DNA of 41,121 nucleotides from an uncultured Collinsella sp. GTDB taxonomy: Bacteria; Actinomycetota; Coriobacteriia; Coriobacteriales; Coriobacteriaceae. The notes beneath the pieces were generated by a model that ran no database searches, was not told the origin of the DNA, and was given only the letters and a program-made list of their open reading frames with translations. Within the stretch, counting starts at the first letter, position 1. Every line of letters starts with the position of its first letter. The position numbers were made by a program, and so were the translations under genes. This document shows positions 7,768 to 15,068 of this stretch, piece after piece. The DNA is taken from assembly GCA_902492235.1 (NCBI GenBank), contig CABUKS010000022.1, positions 1-41,121 of the forward strand, read 5' to 3'.

Positions 7768-10545
7768 ATGGCACAGGAATTCACTTTTACCGTTAACGGC
7801 GTCGAGTGCACGACGACTCAGAACAAGCCACTGCTGCGCTATCTGCGCGACGACCTGCACATTCACTCCGCCAAGGACGGCTGCTCCGAGGGCGCCTGCG
7901 GCACCTGCACCATTCATGTGGACGGTGCGGCCGTCAAGGCGTGCGTGCTGACCACCGCTCTTGCCGCCGGCCGCAACATCGTGACCGTCGAGGGCCTGCC
8001 CGAGGACGTGCGCGAGGCCTTCGTGTACGCCTTTGGCGCCGTGGGCGCCGTGCAGTGCGGCTTTTGCATCCCCGGCATGGTCATGGCGGGTGCGGCGCTC
8101 ATCGCCGAGGACCCCGAGCCCACCGAGGAGCAGATCAAGTACGCCATTCGCGGCAATGTCTGCCGCTGCACCGGCTACAAGAAGATTATTGAGGGCATTT
8201 CGCTGGCAGCTGCGGTGCTCCGCGGCGAAAAGCAGATCGACGAGGACCTGGAGCGCGGCGATGACTACGGCGTGGGCAAGCGCGCCTTCCGTATTGACGT
8301 GCGCAAGAAGGTGCTCGGCGAGGGCAAGTATCCCGACGACATCGACGAGCTCGATCAGCCGGGCCTGACCTATGCCAGCGCCGTGCGCTCCAAGTATCCG
8401 CGCGCCCGCGTGCTCTCCATCGATACTTCCAAGGCCGAGGCCCTGCCCGGCGTGGTGGGCATCCTGCGCGCCGAGGACGTGCCAGTCAACCAGGTCGGCC
8501 ACCTTATCCAGGACTGGGACGTCATGATCGCCCAGGGCGATATCACCCGCTGCGTGGGCGATGCCATCGTGCTGGTGGTCGCCGAGGACGAGGCGACGCT
8601 CGAGAAGGCCAAGAAGCTCGTAAAGATCGATTACGAGCCGCTGGAGCCCGTGCGCAACATTGTCGAGGCCAGGGCCGCCGATGCCCCGCGCCTGCATGAC
8701 AGCTTCTTTGCCTTCGGCAACACGGTGGAGCTCAAGGACAACGTGTGTCAGAGCCGTCACGTGACGCGCGGCGACGCCGCCAAGGCGCTGGCAGAGAGCG
8801 CGTTTACCGTGACGCAGCGCTTTACCACGCCCTTTACCGAGCATGCCTTCTTGGAGCCCGAGTGCGCCGTTGCCTTCCCGTACAAGAACGGCGTCAAGGT
8901 ACAGTCGACCGACCAGGGCGCCTACGATACGCGCAAAGAGTGCGCCCACATGTTTGGCTGGGATAGCGAACCCGAGCGCGTGGTTGTGGAGACCATGCTC
9001 GTGGGTGGCGGCTTTGGCGGCAAGGAGGACGTGTCCATCCAGCATCTGGCCGCGCTCGCCGCCTATAAGTTCCAGCGTCCTGTGAAGTGCAAGCTCACGC
9101 GCGCCGAGTCGCTCGCGTTCCATCCCAAGCGCCACGCCATGGACGGCACCTTTACGCTGGGCTGCGACGCCGAGGGCAACTTTACCGGCCTGGATTGCGA
9201 GATCAATTTTGACACCGGCGCCTATGCGTCGCTGTGCGGCCCGGTGCTCGAGCGCGCCTGCACGCATGCCGTCGGCCCCTACAAGTACCAGAATACCGAC
9301 ATTCGCGGCTTTGGCTACTACACCAACAACCCGCCCGCCGGTGCGTACCGCGGCTTTGGCGTTTGCCAGTCCGAGTTTGCGCTCGAGAGCCTGATCGACC
9401 TGCTGGCCGAGAAGGTCGGCCTGGATCCGTGGGAGATCCGCTACCGTAACGCCATCGAGCCGGGCGAGGTTCTGCCCAACGGCCAGATTGCCGACTGCTC
9501 CACGGCGCTGAAGGAGACGCTGCTCGAGGTCAAGGATGCCTACTACGCGCATCCTGGACATGCCGGTATCGCCTGCGCCATGAAGAACGCCGGCGTGGGC
9601 GTGGGCCTGCCCGATGCCGGCCGCTGCAAGATTCGCATCGAGGATGGCCGCGCCGTGGTCTACGCCGCCACGTCCGACATCGGCCAGGGCTGTAACACCG
9701 TCTTTTTGCAGGACGTTGCCGAGGCATGCGGTCTGCCGCTTCGCTGCATTGCCAATGGCGAGTGCTCCACCGAAAACGCTCCCGACTCCGGCACCACGTC
9801 TGGCTCGCGTCAGACGGTCGTGACCGGCGAGGCCGTGCGCGGTGCCGCCTTCCTGCTGCGCGATGCCATGGTTGGCATCGAGGCCGGCAAGCCCGCACCC
9901 GATGCTCCCGTGAGCGCGCATGGCGACGGCGTCAAGATTGAGTACGACGACGGTCGCGCCTACCAGCTGCGCACGCAGGAACTCGTCGCCGGCCAGGGCA
10001 TGCATCCTCGGGATCCCGCGACCGCCATTAAGGCGCTCGAGGGATGCGAGTTTGGCTACGTGTACCTGGAGCCGACCGACAAACTGGGCGCCGACGTTCC
10101 CAACCCCAAGAGCCATATCTGCTACGGCTTTGCCACGCATGTGGTCATTTTGGATGATGACGGCCGCGTGAGCGAGGTCTATGCCGCGCACGATTCCGGC
10201 AAGGTGGTCAACCCCATCTCCATCCAGGGTCAGATCGAAGGCGGTGTGCTCATGGGTATGGGCTATGCGCTTACCGAGGACTGGCCGCTCAAGGACTGCG
10301 TACCCCAGGCAAGGTACGGTACGCTCGGGCTGTTCCGTGCGCCCGAAATACCGGATATCCACGCCATCTACGTGGAGAAGGACGAGCTGCTGCCCGTGGC
10401 ATACGGCGGCAAGGGCATCGGCGAGATCGCAACGATCCCCACTGCGCCCGCCGTACAGAACGCCTATCGCGCATTTGACGGCAAGCTGCGTCCGGATCTG
10501 CCCATGGTGGATACGCCCTACAGCCGCGCTCGTCACCGCGGGTAG
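7768..10545 (+). CDS. xdhD: XdhD, selenium-dependent xanthine dehydrogenase-type molybdenum hydroxylase
   Basis: 925-residue fusion of a [2Fe-2S] subunit and a molybdopterin subunit. The plant-type cluster uses C39, C44, C47 and C59. The second cluster uses C97, C100, C132 and C134 (QCGFC and CRCTG). From about residue 170 the molybdenum domain follows, with GGGFGGKED, the AYRGFG arginine motif, DIGQGCNT and the catalytic-glutamate motif GKGIGE near the C-terminus. No FAD domain is present and no separate FAD subunit gene lies nearby, so electrons must leave through the ferredoxin or YgfK. The family (XdhD, Se_dep_XDH) is thought to carry a labile selenium ligand rather than selenocysteine; no in-frame TGA is seen. 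Likely reaction: hydroxylation or dehydrogenation of a purine such as xanthine or hypoxanthine. Confidence 0.94.
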   Translation: MAQEFTFTVNGVECTTTQNKPLLRYLRDDLHIHSAKDGCSEGACGTCTIHVDGAAVKACVLTTALAAGRNIVTVEGLPEDVREAFVYAFGAVGAVQCGFCIPGMVMAGAALIAEDPEPTEEQIKYAIRGNVCRCTGYKKIIEGISLAAAVLRGEKQIDEDLERGDDYGVGKRAFRIDVRKKVLGEGKYPDDIDELDQPGLTYASAVRSKYPRARVLSIDTSKAEALPGVVGILRAEDVPVNQVGHLIQDWDVMIAQGDITRCVGDAIVLVVAEDEATLEKAKKLVKIDYEPLEPVRNIVEARAADAPRLHDSFFAFGNTVELKDNVCQSRHVTRGDAAKALAESAFTVTQRFTTPFTEHAFLEPECAVAFPYKNGVKVQSTDQGAYDTRKECAHMFGWDSEPERVVVETMLVGGGFGGKEDVSIQHLAALAAYKFQRPVKCKLTRAESLAFHPKRHAMDGTFTLGCDAEGNFTGLDCEINFDTGAYASLCGPVLERACTHAVGPYKYQNTDIRGFGYYTNNPPAGAYRGFGVCQSEFALESLIDLLAEKVGLDPWEIRYRNAIEPGEVLPNGQIADCSTALKETLLEVKDAYYAHPGHAGIACAMKNAGVGVGLPDAGRCKIRIEDGRAVVYAATSDIGQGCNTVFLQDVAEACGLPLRCIANGECSTENAPDSGTTSGSRQTVVTGEAVRGAAFLLRDAMVGIEAGKPAPDAPVSAHGDGVKIEYDDGRAYQLRTQELVAGQGMHPRDPATAIKALEGCEFGYVYLEPTDKLGADVPNPKSHICYGFATHVVILDDDGRVSEVYAAHDSGKVVNPISIQGQIEGGVLMGMGYALTEDWPLKDCVPQARYGTLGLFRAPEIPDIHAIYVEKDELLPVAYGGKGIGEIATIPTAPAVQNAYRAFDGKLRPDLPMVDTPYSRARHRG

Positions 10546-10614
10546 GGTAGAGCGCGGACAGCCATTGCTGATGGGCTGTTCGCGCTCAATATCAACTGCA
10601 TATGCTGCGCCTTT

Positions 10615-10650
10615 GGCCCCCGGCTCCATCGCGAGCCGGGGCCTTTTGTT
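10615..10650 (+). terminator. intrinsic terminator of the permease-xdhD operon
   Basis: GGCCCCCGGCTC (10615-10626) pairs with GAGCCGGGGCC (10633-10643) with one bulged base, followed by TTTTGTTT. It lies 70 bp after the xdhD stop and marks the border between the purine operon and the repeat-rich island. Confidence 0.85.
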
Positions 10651-10668
10651 TGGAGCGCCTCCGCATAC

Positions 10669-11080
10669 GGAAACTGCGTCCCAGAATTGGCGTTCAGAAT
10701 GGGATGCGCTTTCCGGTAGAGCATCTGGCGGAAACTGTGTTCCGGATTCGACGCTCAGAATGGGATTCGTTTTCCGGATCGGTCCTCAACCGGAAGCTGT
10801 GTCCCGGAATCATGCCTCAGAATGGGATGCGTTTTCCGCTGGCCGGTCGTTTGGAAAGTGCATCCCAGTTTGAGCGTTTATTCCGGGATGCGGTTTCCGC
10901 TGAAGGACTCAACCGGAAAGCACGACCCGTTCCGAGGCCTGATTCCGGGACACGCTTTCCGCTAGGCCCGCCATCCGGAAAGTGCATCCCGTTTTGAGCG
11001 TCCAGCCTGGGACGCGCTTTCCGTTGGCGTGGCCGTTGGGAAAACGCGGCCCAGATAGGGGGATGCGATTCGGCGATGCG
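10669..11080 (+). repeat. 62-bp imperfect-palindrome repeat array 1 (about 7 units)
   Basis: Units begin at 10669, 10730, 10792, 10853, 10915, 10977 and 11039, so the period is 61-62 bp. Each unit has a 14-nt left arm (GGAAACTGCGTCCC type), an 18-nt variable centre, a 14-nt right arm (GGGATGCGCTTTCC type) and a linker of about 16 nt. The two arms are near-complementary, with several G-U or compensated positions. Units 1-3 are closest to each other; units 4-7 are more degraded. All face the same way. It lies between the xdhD terminator and the 3' end of the AbiEi-like gene. Confidence 0.9.
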
Positions 11081-11094
11081 TGGCCTAGCAGCTC

Positions 11095-12093
11095 CTACAG
11101 CTCAATATCGTTGAGCCATGTCGGTAGCGCGGTCTGCCGGATGCCTGCCGTCTGCAGCTTTTTGGCGAGCACTCCTGCCGAGCGGACCTCGTTTATGGTA
11201 AAGCGCAGCAGAGGATGACCGTAGAGCGATAGGTGCGCCTCGCGCTGTCGTTCGGCAACGAGCGCCTCGGCGGTGGTGCGCCCGGCTAACATGGCCTGGT
11301 CGGTATATTTGACGAACCCGTCGAGTTCTCCCAACGTGAGCTCCCGCGCCTGGCGCTCCCAGGCAAAGTCCGTTCGCATAGTCTCGGTCGAATCGAAGGG
11401 GTCCGTCAGCTCGTATTGCAGTTGGTCGGGTGCGAAGCCGGTCTCGATCATGACGGCGCGGGCGACTGATTCTCCACCGCTCTCGGCGCGGGCGTCGGCA
11501 TACCGAAGTGTCGTGAGGGCGGTGCGGATGGCCCGGTCGTTGCGAGTGCTCGCTCGTTGCTCGACGGCCGCCATCAGCTGCTCTTGCGTTAGACCAAGCT
11601 TTGAGATCGCCGAATCGGCAATGGGCATGCCGTCGGCAAAACCAGTTTGCAGCAGGCAATCCGTCACCGTTTGAATGGGCGGCGTTACCGATATGCCGGC
11701 TCTGTGTATTGCTCCGGCCGGCTCAATCTGATGCCGCTGGATTCGGACGCCTGGGCGAGCCGACGGCTTTGTCGAGCTGCAGACATGCACAACGTTCAGG
11801 TGTCGCCACGAGACCTCGAGCCCCAGCAGGCAAGCTGCCGAAAACGAGCAGAACGTCCAATCGGGGTGGATGATCGCAAGGGCGCGAATAATCTCGCAAT
11901 GACGCTGCGCCCGGTTGAGCTCATCCCAGCGCATTTTGCGCGCAAACAACCCCGACATGGGCGAGACAACCGTGCCGCCGGTGCGCCGAAGGAGCGCTTT
12001 TCGGATCGCCGTGCTCGGGGGAATCAGACAGCGCCCCTCTTGTTCGGCTTGAGTGAGCAGCTGGTCGATGAGTTGGTCATTGTAATGGGTCAT
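11095..12093 (-). CDS. AbiEi-like protein with a Vsr/DUF559-type nuclease-like C-terminus
   Basis: 332-residue soluble protein. The N-terminal part (about 1-110) resembles the helical AbiEi antitoxin/transcription-regulator region found in many actinobacterial proteins of this build. The C-terminal part has the pattern of the Vsr/DUF559 endonuclease-like fold: GGESVAR, then RTDFAWER (D242, W245) and GELDGFVKY (E257, D258, K262). The ATG at 12093 follows AAAGGAGG. No AbiEii nucleotidyltransferase toxin gene is next to it, so it is not a complete type IV toxin-antitoxin pair. Arrays of the 62-bp repeat lie on both sides. The family name is a recognition call; function may be DNA binding, nuclease or both. 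Confidence 0.65.
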   Translation of the reverse strand: MTHYNDQLIDQLLTQAEQEGRCLIPPSTAIRKALLRRTGGTVVSPMSGLFARKMRWDELNRAQRHCEIIRALAIIHPDWTFCSFSAACLLGLEVSWRHLNVVHVCSSTKPSARPGVRIQRHQIEPAGAIHRAGISVTPPIQTVTDCLLQTGFADGMPIADSAISKLGLTQEQLMAAVEQRASTRNDRAIRTALTTLRYADARAESGGESVARAVMIETGFAPDQLQYELTDPFDSTETMRTDFAWERQARELTLGELDGFVKYTDQAMLAGRTTAEALVAERQREAHLSLYGHPLLRFTINEVRSAGVLAKKLQTAGIRQTALPTWLNDIEL

Positions 12094-12147
12094 GAGCTAC
12101 CGCCTCCTTTTGGGTAGCAAAAACGTATCAGCTGGAACTTGCCACTC

Positions 12148-12169
12148 AGCTGACCAAAAGCTGACCAAA
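12148..12169 (-). promoter_or_regulatory. tandem 11-bp direct repeat upstream of the AbiEi-like gene
   Basis: AGCTGACCAAA occurs twice head to tail (12148-12158 and 12159-12169), followed by a partial third copy. It lies 55-76 bp upstream of the start codon of the minus-strand gene, a normal place for an operator. Autoregulation by AbiEi-type proteins through repeats is known for true AbiEi; here it is inference. Confidence 0.4.
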
Positions 12170-12387
12170 ATCTAACCATGCAGATAGATGGCCTGTTTTC
12201 GGCGACATTTTTACATCCGAATCGGTGGGCGGTAATCGGCGACCTTGAACGGTAGCGAGTTATGAAGACTGGGTAAGTTTCGAGACGTGTACTTTTTGAA
12301 AAAGAGCATTCTATCTGCTGTTTTGTGTTTCTGGATCGCATATTTGAAGGCATGTGATAAGGGCTGCAGGTCGTCGTCTGTGTCGGC

Positions 12388-12621
12388 GGAAACTATGTCC
12401 CGGAATTGACGTTCGGAATGGGACGCGCTTTCCGGAACGCCCCTCAACCGGAAACTGCGTCCCAGATTTCGGCCTCGGAGTGGGATGCCGTTTCCGGATC
12501 GGGCCTCAAGCGGAAACTGCGTCCCGGAATCGAGCCTCGGGGTGGGACACGCTTTCCGGCTGGCATGTTTGGCGGAAACTACGGCCCAGTTTTTGGCTCC
12601 AGAACGGGATACATTTTCCGG
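12388..12621 (+). repeat. 62-bp imperfect-palindrome repeat array 2 (4 units)
   Basis: Units start at 12388, 12450, 12512 and 12574, exactly 62 bp apart. They share the arms of array 1, with the same 18-nt distance between TCCC and GGGA in every unit. In the second unit the outer arms extend to CCGGAAAC/GTTTCCGG. The linkers include the recurrent ATCGGGCCTCAAGC type. The array lies between the divergent AbiEi-like gene and the palindrome in front of the ATPase gene. Confidence 0.9.
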
Positions 12622-12674
12622 AACGGTCCACGTGCGGTGGTGTACCGCCCCTTTTACGTGCGCCGCTTGTCGAA

Positions 12675-12730
12675 TTACGTTATAGCTAGCTATATTATAG
12701 GAAGGTATAATATAGCTAGCTATAACGTAA
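12675..12730 (+). promoter_or_regulatory. 25-bp perfect inverted repeat in the leader of the ATPase gene
   Basis: The left arm 12675-12699 and right arm 12706-12730 are perfect reverse complements around a GGAAGG loop. Each arm contains its own 14-bp palindrome TATAGCTAGCTATA (12681-12694 and 12711-12724), with centres 30 bp apart. The AT-rich arms include TATATTATA and TATAATATA, which could be -10 elements. AGGAAGG at 12731-12737 is the ribosome binding site of the gene at 12746, and the loop repeats the same AGGAAGG. Likely a paired operator, an mRNA hairpin, or both. Confidence 0.8.
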
Positions 12731-12745
12731 AGGAAGGATGGCCCT

Positions 12746-14125
12746 ATGTTTATCGGAAGAACAGTGGAAATGTCCGAGCTCAATCGACTGTATGGCACGG
12801 GCTCCTTTGAGATGCCTGTGATTTACGGCCGTCGTCGTGTGGGCAAAACGCGTCTTATCACAGAATTCATCCAAGACAAGAAGGCTATTTACTTTCAAGC
12901 TCGTCGTACCAATGCAGAGGCAAACCTGCACGGCTTTAGCCAGGCGATACTTGCGGGTTCGGTTGGTGCTGCAGGCGTGTCGTTTCGTAGTTTTGACGAG
13001 GCGTTCGATGCATTGGCCACCATGGCTCGCACGGAACGTTTGATTGTCGTGATTGACGAGTATCCCTATCTCGCCCAATCGAATCCCGAGATCAGTTCGT
13101 TGCTGCAAGACAAGATTGATCACTTGTACAAAGAGACTAGGCTCATGCTGATTCTATGCGGCTCGTCTCTTTCGTTTATGGAGGAACAGGTGTTGGGCTA
13201 CGAGAGCCCACTATACGGTAGGCGTACGGCCCAGTTTAAGATCATGCCGCTCGATTTTACGACGACCCTCGGCCTGTGGCAGAGCATGAGTCGCGAAGAC
13301 GCTGCAGTTTGCTATGGTATGACGGGCGGCATTCCTGCATATATCGAGAGAGTCGATCCTGCCGCATCGCTCAAGGACAACATCAAACGTCTTTTTCTTA
13401 CTTCTACGGGCTATCTCTTTGAGGAGCCGAGTAACCTGCTAATGCAAGAGTGCCGCAATCCCGAGCAATATGATGCGATCGTGCAAGCAATTGCTCAGGG
13501 GCGCTCGAAGATCTCGGAGATTGCGAGCTCTACGGGAATCCCTGCGAGCAACGTAAAGAGCTATGTGGATAAGCTGGCGTCGCTTGGGATTGTCGAGCGC
13601 GAGCTGCCCCTAAACGAGACGAGCAATAAGCGAGCCGTGTATCTGCTGAGCGACCAGATGTTTAGGTTCTGGTACAAGTTTGTTCCGCAGAACATTGGGC
13701 TGATTCAAAACGATATGGCCGAGATGGCGTATAAGCGCATTGAGCCGCACGTATCGGATTACATGGGTACGGTCTTTGAGCTTATATGCAGACAATACGT
13801 GTACGAACTCGCGCGCGCGGGCCAGCTCGATGTGGTTCCGGCGAGCGTCGGGCGCTGGTGGGGGACGGACAATCGCACGCATACGCAGGAAGAAATCGAC
13901 TTGATTGTTGACGATGGCGAGGGCGCTGCGCTGTTTGCGGAGTGCAAATGGCGCAATGAACCGGCGGGCGAAGACGTGCTGCAAAAGCTCGTGCACCGAA
14001 GCGAGCTCTTTAGACGGCAACGAAAAAGCTATGCACTTTTCTCAAAAAGCGGCTTTACGCAGGGATGTCGGGATGCCGCGGAGAGTAGGGGAGACGTCAA
14101 GCTGATCTCGTTTGCCGAGATGTGA
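12746..14125 (+). CDS. AAA-type ATP-binding protein with DUF234-like nuclease-fold C-terminus
   Basis: 459-residue cytoplasmic protein of the archaeal-type ATPase family common in anaerobes and archaea. Walker A is YGRRRVGKT (residues 27-35), Walker B is VVIDEYPYL near residue 97, and a sensor-like CGSS follows near 136. Residues about 250-310 form a winged-helix (SEIASSTGIPASNVKSYVDK). The C-terminus has the DUF234 pattern EIDLI (about 382-386) followed by AECKW (about 397-401), matching the D...ExK core of PD-(D/E)XK nucleases. Start chosen by AGGAAGG 8 nt upstream. GC content is lower and codon use less biased than in the flanking purine genes, suggesting transfer. Its cellular role is unknown. 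Confidence 0.85.
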   Translation: MFIGRTVEMSELNRLYGTGSFEMPVIYGRRRVGKTRLITEFIQDKKAIYFQARRTNAEANLHGFSQAILAGSVGAAGVSFRSFDEAFDALATMARTERLIVVIDEYPYLAQSNPEISSLLQDKIDHLYKETRLMLILCGSSLSFMEEQVLGYESPLYGRRTAQFKIMPLDFTTTLGLWQSMSREDAAVCYGMTGGIPAYIERVDPAASLKDNIKRLFLTSTGYLFEEPSNLLMQECRNPEQYDAIVQAIAQGRSKISEIASSTGIPASNVKSYVDKLASLGIVERELPLNETSNKRAVYLLSDQMFRFWYKFVPQNIGLIQNDMAEMAYKRIEPHVSDYMGTVFELICRQYVYELARAGQLDVVPASVGRWWGTDNRTHTQEEIDLIVDDGEGAALFAECKWRNEPAGEDVLQKLVHRSELFRRQRKSYALFSKSGFTQGCRDAAESRGDVKLISFAEM

Positions 14126-14207
14126 GGGCGGGATAACGCTGCTCGGGGGTAAAGCCTGTCCTCGAATGGCTGGAACGGGGCCCTCTGTTGTCGTACTGGC
14201 TGCCAGC

Positions 14208-14510
14208 GGAAATTGCATCCCGGAATGAGCGCTCAGACTGGGACGCACTTTCCGGATCGGTCCTCAAGAGGAAGATGCGTCCCGGATTCTGGCTCCAGAG
14301 TGGGATGCCGTTTCCGGTTGAGGTCTCTGGCGGAAGCTGTATTCCGGAATCGAGCTTCAGAGTGGGACGTGCTTTCCCGTCAGGAGCTCAAGTGGAAACT
14401 GCGTCCCGGATTCAAGCCTCGGAATGGGACGTGCTTTCCGGATGGGCTTCAAGCGGAAACTGTGTCCCAGAATCGACATGGCTTCAAGTGGAAAGCGCGT
14501 CTTAGAATAC
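14208..14510 (+). repeat. 62-bp imperfect-palindrome repeat array 3 (5 full units plus a truncated one)
   Basis: Units start at 14208, 14270, 14332, 14394 and 14455; a shortened unit joins at 14490 after only 35 bp and fades near 14510. Arm and loop layout is as in arrays 1 and 2. Linkers reappear between arrays, e.g. ATCGGTCCTCAA in arrays 1 and 3. It starts 82 bp after the ATPase stop; the bases between hold nothing recognisable. Confidence 0.9.
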
Positions 14511-14880
14511 CGCGCCGGCGTTTTTGGCGGTTGTGGTTGGAAAGGGAAGCATTGCCTGCACACACGACGACGGCGTGGCGGTGATCCCCATGGCGGCACT
14601 TGGGGCGTAGTGGTTTTGCGGGCGTGCCGTGCTTCCTTTACCGAAAATCCATTTGGTAAACCAGATGCTCGCGGATAGAATAAAGTCGACGGCAGCCCAA
14701 GTGGTGAAGAGCTGGGCAGCGCCGTTGCTTGGTCAAGAGGTCAGCGCCTTAATGGCAGTGACTTGTTATGCTTCGAATGCTGCTTGAGTGCCTCGGAAAG
14801 TTCGATAAGCGCCGTGAAGAGCGAGACCAAAGCAACCAAGAGCTCTGTGAGCTCTGATGGGCCCGGGATGACCGCTGATT
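14502..14880 (-). pseudogene. degraded gene remnant with hydrophobic segments
   Basis: Two minus-strand fragments in different frames look protein-like but have no usable start. One (about 14741-14877) reads ELTELLVALVSLFTALIEL and ends at a TGA. The other (about 14502-14731) includes AVDFILSASIWFTKWIFGKG and ends in TAA. Both contain a likely membrane helix. They could be pieces of one membrane protein broken by frameshifts, or chance reading. The rest of 14511-15068 holds only a terminator and a small hairpin. Confidence 0.25.
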
Positions 14881-14904
14881 CAAGTCACCGGGCCTAAACT
14901 TTTT
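14860..14904 (+). terminator. intrinsic terminator without an obvious gene
   Basis: GGCCCGG (14860-14866) pairs with CCGGGCC (14888-14894), with TGA/TCA pairs extending the stem, and is followed by TAAACTTTTT. No intact plus-strand gene ends here, so it may be left from a lost gene or close a transcript from the repeat array region. Confidence 0.55.
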
Positions 14905-15022
14905 CATGCATTTGAGTAGAGCGGGCGACTCTCTTGGGGCGGTCTACATGGCGTGTGCCTGGCGCGCGTGGCATTGCGTCCCGCCTTCATGTCCGCACGG
15001 GCGCCTATCCTTACGGCAATGT

Positions 15023-15048
15023 AGCTGCCTGTGAAACAGGCGGCAGCT
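15023..15048 (+). other. hairpin in front of the exonuclease gene
   Basis: GCCTGT (15027-15032) and ACAGGC (15036-15041) form a tight stem with a GAA loop, with AGCT arms outside a small bulge. It ends 4 nt before GGAGAAAGG, the ribosome binding site of the gene at 15069, and could affect its translation. Confidence 0.35.
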
Positions 15049-15068
15049 GACGGAGAAAGGCCCTCGCC

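Noticed and set aside
7768..10545. Selenocysteine in XdhD
   Set aside because: No in-frame TGA in the gene. The family uses a labile selenium cofactor ligand.
7240..10629. Minus-strand open frame of over 1100 codons opposite xdhD and the ferredoxin
   Set aside because: Same cause: codon bias of the real genes keeps the antisense frame open. It has no ribosome site and no recognisable domain.
10602..10997. Open frames within the 62-bp arrays that give repeated peptides such as SEWDALSG
   Set aside because: They follow the DNA repeat period and change frame with the 61/62-bp units; no good start signals. Explained by the repeat itself.
12211..12798. Minus-strand open frame across array 2 and the ATPase leader
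   Set aside because: It runs through the palindrome and the repeat array and has no protein-like composition or ribosome site.
10669..14510. CRISPR array
   Set aside because: Repeats are degenerate and palindromic over most of the unit, there are no cas genes, and the variable parts sit inside the hairpin loop rather than between identical repeats.
14741..14877. Small holin-like peptide gene on the minus strand
   Set aside because: The hydrophobic peptide frame has a TGA right upstream and no ATG, GTG or ribosome site; listed only as part of a relic.
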